Positions 53,583 through 55,683 of a stretch of DNA of 55,683 nt are shown piece after piece; position 1 is the stretch's first letter, and every line of letters starts with the position of its first letter. The stretch is from a virus. The stretch lies in the IMG/VR virus record IMGVR_UViG_3300047554_000738, positions 1-55,683 of that record. The stretch is one strand, 5' to 3'. A model generated the notes under the pieces. It was not told the origin of the DNA, searched no databases, and was given only the letters and a program-made list of their open reading frames with translations. Both the position numbers and the translations under genes were made by a program.

Positions 53583-55400
53583 ATGACCCATACGGAGCTA
53601 TTAGCATCGTTCTTAGATAATACAGCATCTCCCGAAAATTTCAGAGAGTTGGGTATACTCAAATTCGGGAAGATGCTGTTTCCTGATATATTCACAAATG
53701 ACTTCTCAATAATGCACTATGAAATGGCTTTGCTATTACTCGAAATGCTCCACCCGAAATATACTCGCAGGATAGAGAGACAAAGATATTTCAATGTGCA
53801 TAGAGAAGCGAGTAAATCTACTATTGGGACATTTCTATTACCTATATATTTCATATACTTAAAAGGTTACAGTCCTTATATCAAGATTAATGGTGAAGTT
53901 ATCAAACTGCCACCTATTAAGGAAGATTTTATAGTAATTACTTCAGAAACATCTACAAGAGCAGAACAGTTCGTAAATGACCTTAGAGGAGTAATCGAAT
54001 CGAGAGGGGATTTATCCCAACTGTTTGGTGAGAAGCATCCTGAAATGATTGAAACTGATGAAGATGATAGAACTTCAAGCAATATATGGCGTAAGAACGC
54101 TTTTATAACAGCAGACAAAACAGTTGTATGGGCATTAGGAGCAGGGCAGAGAATACGTGGTATCAAGGTAGCTGGTAACAGACCTACCCTTATAATTGTT
54201 GACGACATGTATTCCCGTGTCAATACCAAGACAGAGCAAACAAGAGAGCATCTTAACTATTGGTTCTTTAGTGAGTTAGCGAATTCAACCGATTCAGTAC
54301 GTGGTAAGATATTATGGCTTGGTACTATGGTGCATCCTGAAACTGTATTAGCTAAGTTTGAACACAGCGATACATGGTCAGGTGTTAAGAGAGCTATTAT
54401 TGACAAATTAGAGTTATTCGAGTTAATAGCGAGATGGAAAGAGTATGGTGTTGAAGAAGTGCCACCGAAAGATGTCTGTAAAGGCTGGCAGAAGGACTTT
54501 AAAACGCTGTCATGGCCCGATAGACATGATTTGTGGTATATTCTTCACCTATACAAAGATTCGGCCGATAACAATGATTTAAACTACTTTTGGCAAGAGT
54601 ACATGAATGAACCGCATGACCCACTTGCTCAGGACTTTGGTTTGGATTCGTTTGCTGAAACTCCACTTAACATTTATCGGAGTAATGATTATAACATGGA
54701 CATACAATATGTTGAATTTATGTATAAAGGGATAAGGCATAGAGGTGAAATCGTACTTTGTATTGGGGTTGACCCTGCTGTTGCTACTTCTGCAACTGCT
54801 GACGATACTGTTATATTTGTATCAGGGTTTTGCCGGGTATATCCATATATTGAGGGATATGATACGGAAGGACTTGAAAGAAGGTATAAGGAAGGAATAG
54901 TATTCCCTGTTATAGCCCATATTGAAGGTGGCAGGTATGCTATACATGATTACGAGGAGAGGAAAGGTATTGCAGAAGCTTTGATGAAACTATGTGATAG
55001 GTATAAAATAAGTTATGTGACTATTGAAGCACAAGGTCAACAGAAAGCTATTGTAGATGAGATAAGAAGAACCTTCTATGAGAAAGGTTACCATATACCA
55101 ATTGTAGAGGAATATACTAATATGAAGAAAGAAGAGAAGATTAACTCTATCGCTATATCTATTGTCCAAAGATATAAGGTAGTTATATGCGAACCTAATC
55201 CTGCTGTTAAAAAGAAATTATTTACTCAATTGGTTAATTTAGGTATTGGTGGTCATGATGATTATCCTGATGCCTGGAGCATATCAATGAAGATGATACA
55301 GCCACCTGAACCAAGGATTATTCATGAGACACGGCACTTACCTCCTCGACTAGAGGAACAGAATGCGAAGGCTCGGAAACTGGAATGGATGTTCCGATAA
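53583..55400 (+). CDS. terL: Large terminase subunit (605 aa)
   Basis: A two-domain packaging motor. The ATPase domain has a Walker-A-like HREASKST (73-80, Lys78), Walker B LIIVDD (203-208) and coupling motif LWLGTMV (244-250). The nuclease domain has Asp397 in IGVDPAV, Glu482 in TIEAQG and Asp560/563 in GGHDDYPD. The deviating Walker A is common in terminases of T7/N4-like phages. It would cut and pump DNA into the portal. It lies at the end of the window, far from the portal gene at 15 kb unless the genome is circular. Confidence 0.93.
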   Translation: MTHTELLASFLDNTASPENFRELGILKFGKMLFPDIFTNDFSIMHYEMALLLLEMLHPKYTRRIERQRYFNVHREASKSTIGTFLLPIYFIYLKGYSPYIKINGEVIKLPPIKEDFIVITSETSTRAEQFVNDLRGVIESRGDLSQLFGEKHPEMIETDEDDRTSSNIWRKNAFITADKTVVWALGAGQRIRGIKVAGNRPTLIIVDDMYSRVNTKTEQTREHLNYWFFSELANSTDSVRGKILWLGTMVHPETVLAKFEHSDTWSGVKRAIIDKLELFELIARWKEYGVEEVPPKDVCKGWQKDFKTLSWPDRHDLWYILHLYKDSADNNDLNYFWQEYMNEPHDPLAQDFGLDSFAETPLNIYRSNDYNMDIQYVEFMYKGIRHRGEIVLCIGVDPAVATSATADDTVIFVSGFCRVYPYIEGYDTEGLERRYKEGIVFPVIAHIEGGRYAIHDYEERKGIAEALMKLCDRYKISYVTIEAQGQQKAIVDEIRRTFYEKGYHIPIVEEYTNMKKEEKINSIAISIVQRYKVVICEPNPAVKKKLFTQLVNLGIGGHDDYPDAWSISMKMIQPPEPRIIHETRHLPPRLEEQNAKARKLEWMFR

Positions 55401-55611
55401 AATTATCAATATCATTCTGTTGGATATTGAATGTGTTCTTAGTTATTTCAGGTCTTTTATCATTGATTATATTCATTGCACTCTCTAATGCCCATTTCTT
55501 TAATTGAACATTATCTTTGTGAGTTTCTTCATCCAAAATTGCAATGATTTTGTCAGCAATATATTCGCCTGTAATACCTTTATTTTCAAATGATTTGCGT
55601 AGATTGTCCAT
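55318..55611 (-). CDS. Possible terminase small subunit-like or regulatory protein (97 aa, perhaps partial)
   Basis: The only minus-strand gene. ATG at 55611 follows GGAAGGA on the minus strand. However, the frame stays open to the window edge (the upstream reading LDNIIQSDKFITYLEGLGY looks coding), so the true start may be outside. The GITGEYIADKIIAIL helix and the later helical KKWALESAM stretch resemble terminase small-subunit end domains. Its last 27 codons overlap the large terminase gene in antisense. Confidence 0.45.
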   Translation of the reverse strand: MDNLRKSFENKGITGEYIADKIIAILDEETHKDNVQLKKWALESAMNIINDKRPEITKNTFNIQQNDIDNFIGTSIPVSEPSHSVPLVEEVSAVSHE

Positions 55612-55683
55612 GTAACCTAATCCTTCCAAATATGTAATGAATTTATCCGATTGGATAATATTATCTAATATATTATAATTAAC

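Overview
The window looks like most or all of the genome of a short-tailed (podovirus-like) double-stranded DNA phage. It is AT-rich, nearly every gene lies on the plus strand, genes are packed with stop/start overlaps (ATGA, TAATG), and there is a full set of head, connector, tail and terminase genes. All three stop codons end genes, so the standard bacterial code applies. I see no integrase or repressor, so a lytic lifestyle is likely. The host is uncertain. A Bacteroidota-type promoter (TAnnTTTG) precedes the late genes, and the head-neck-tail layout with a giant polymerase protein recalls crAss-like phages. Strong Shine-Dalgarno sites are common, which is less typical of that phylum.

Layout. 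(1) Bases 1-8900 hold about 30 small accessory genes of mostly unknown role, including a YopX-family protein, a GNAT acetyltransferase and several Cys-rich proteins. They are joined by two recurring junction sequences that combine the ribosome site with the stop/start and give many upstream proteins the same C-terminal tail (EVKP/EVKK). A structured, tRNA-like RNA region lies at 2463-2656. (2) Bases 8900-14970 are DNA metabolism: a Holliday-junction-resolvase-like nuclease, a DUF932-like protein, a Rad52-type annealing protein, a likely ssDNA-binding protein, a DnaB-like helicase and a Cas4/RecB-like nuclease with four cysteines. No DNA polymerase or primase is visible. (3) A strong intrinsic terminator (14993-15030) and a promoter (15039-15069) separate this from the late genes. 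(4) Bases 15085-28937 encode portal, scaffold, major capsid protein, two exported proteins, connectors, an endolysin-like enzyme, an adaptor and a 1282-residue tail tube/nozzle protein. (5) Bases 28937-35157 encode tail fibre and appendage proteins, two sharing a duplicated N-terminal anchor. (6) Bases 35167-39038 encode a membrane protein and several small, probably internal (ejected) virion proteins. (7) Bases 39149-52711 are one 4520-residue reading frame. (8) Bases 52711-55400 encode a small protein, a holin candidate with an internal start, and the large terminase. One minus-strand gene overlaps the terminase end.

The most striking element is the giant protein. It has a zinc metallopeptidase signature (HELVH near residue 724 with a downstream Glu at 807) followed by a beta-prime-type double-psi beta-barrel RNA polymerase active site (DFDGDG at 1978-1983, preceded at the usual distance by the K/R-x-P segment), then a long unassigned part with hydrophobic C-terminal segments. 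It is best read as a virion-packaged, co-ejected RNA polymerase polyprotein that transcribes early phage genes. Its frame is open 180 bases upstream of its first ATG without any start codon, and it overlaps the preceding gene in the -1 frame beside a run of ten A. A programmed frameshift, transcript slippage or a homopolymer error may therefore join the two into one protein of about 4770 residues.
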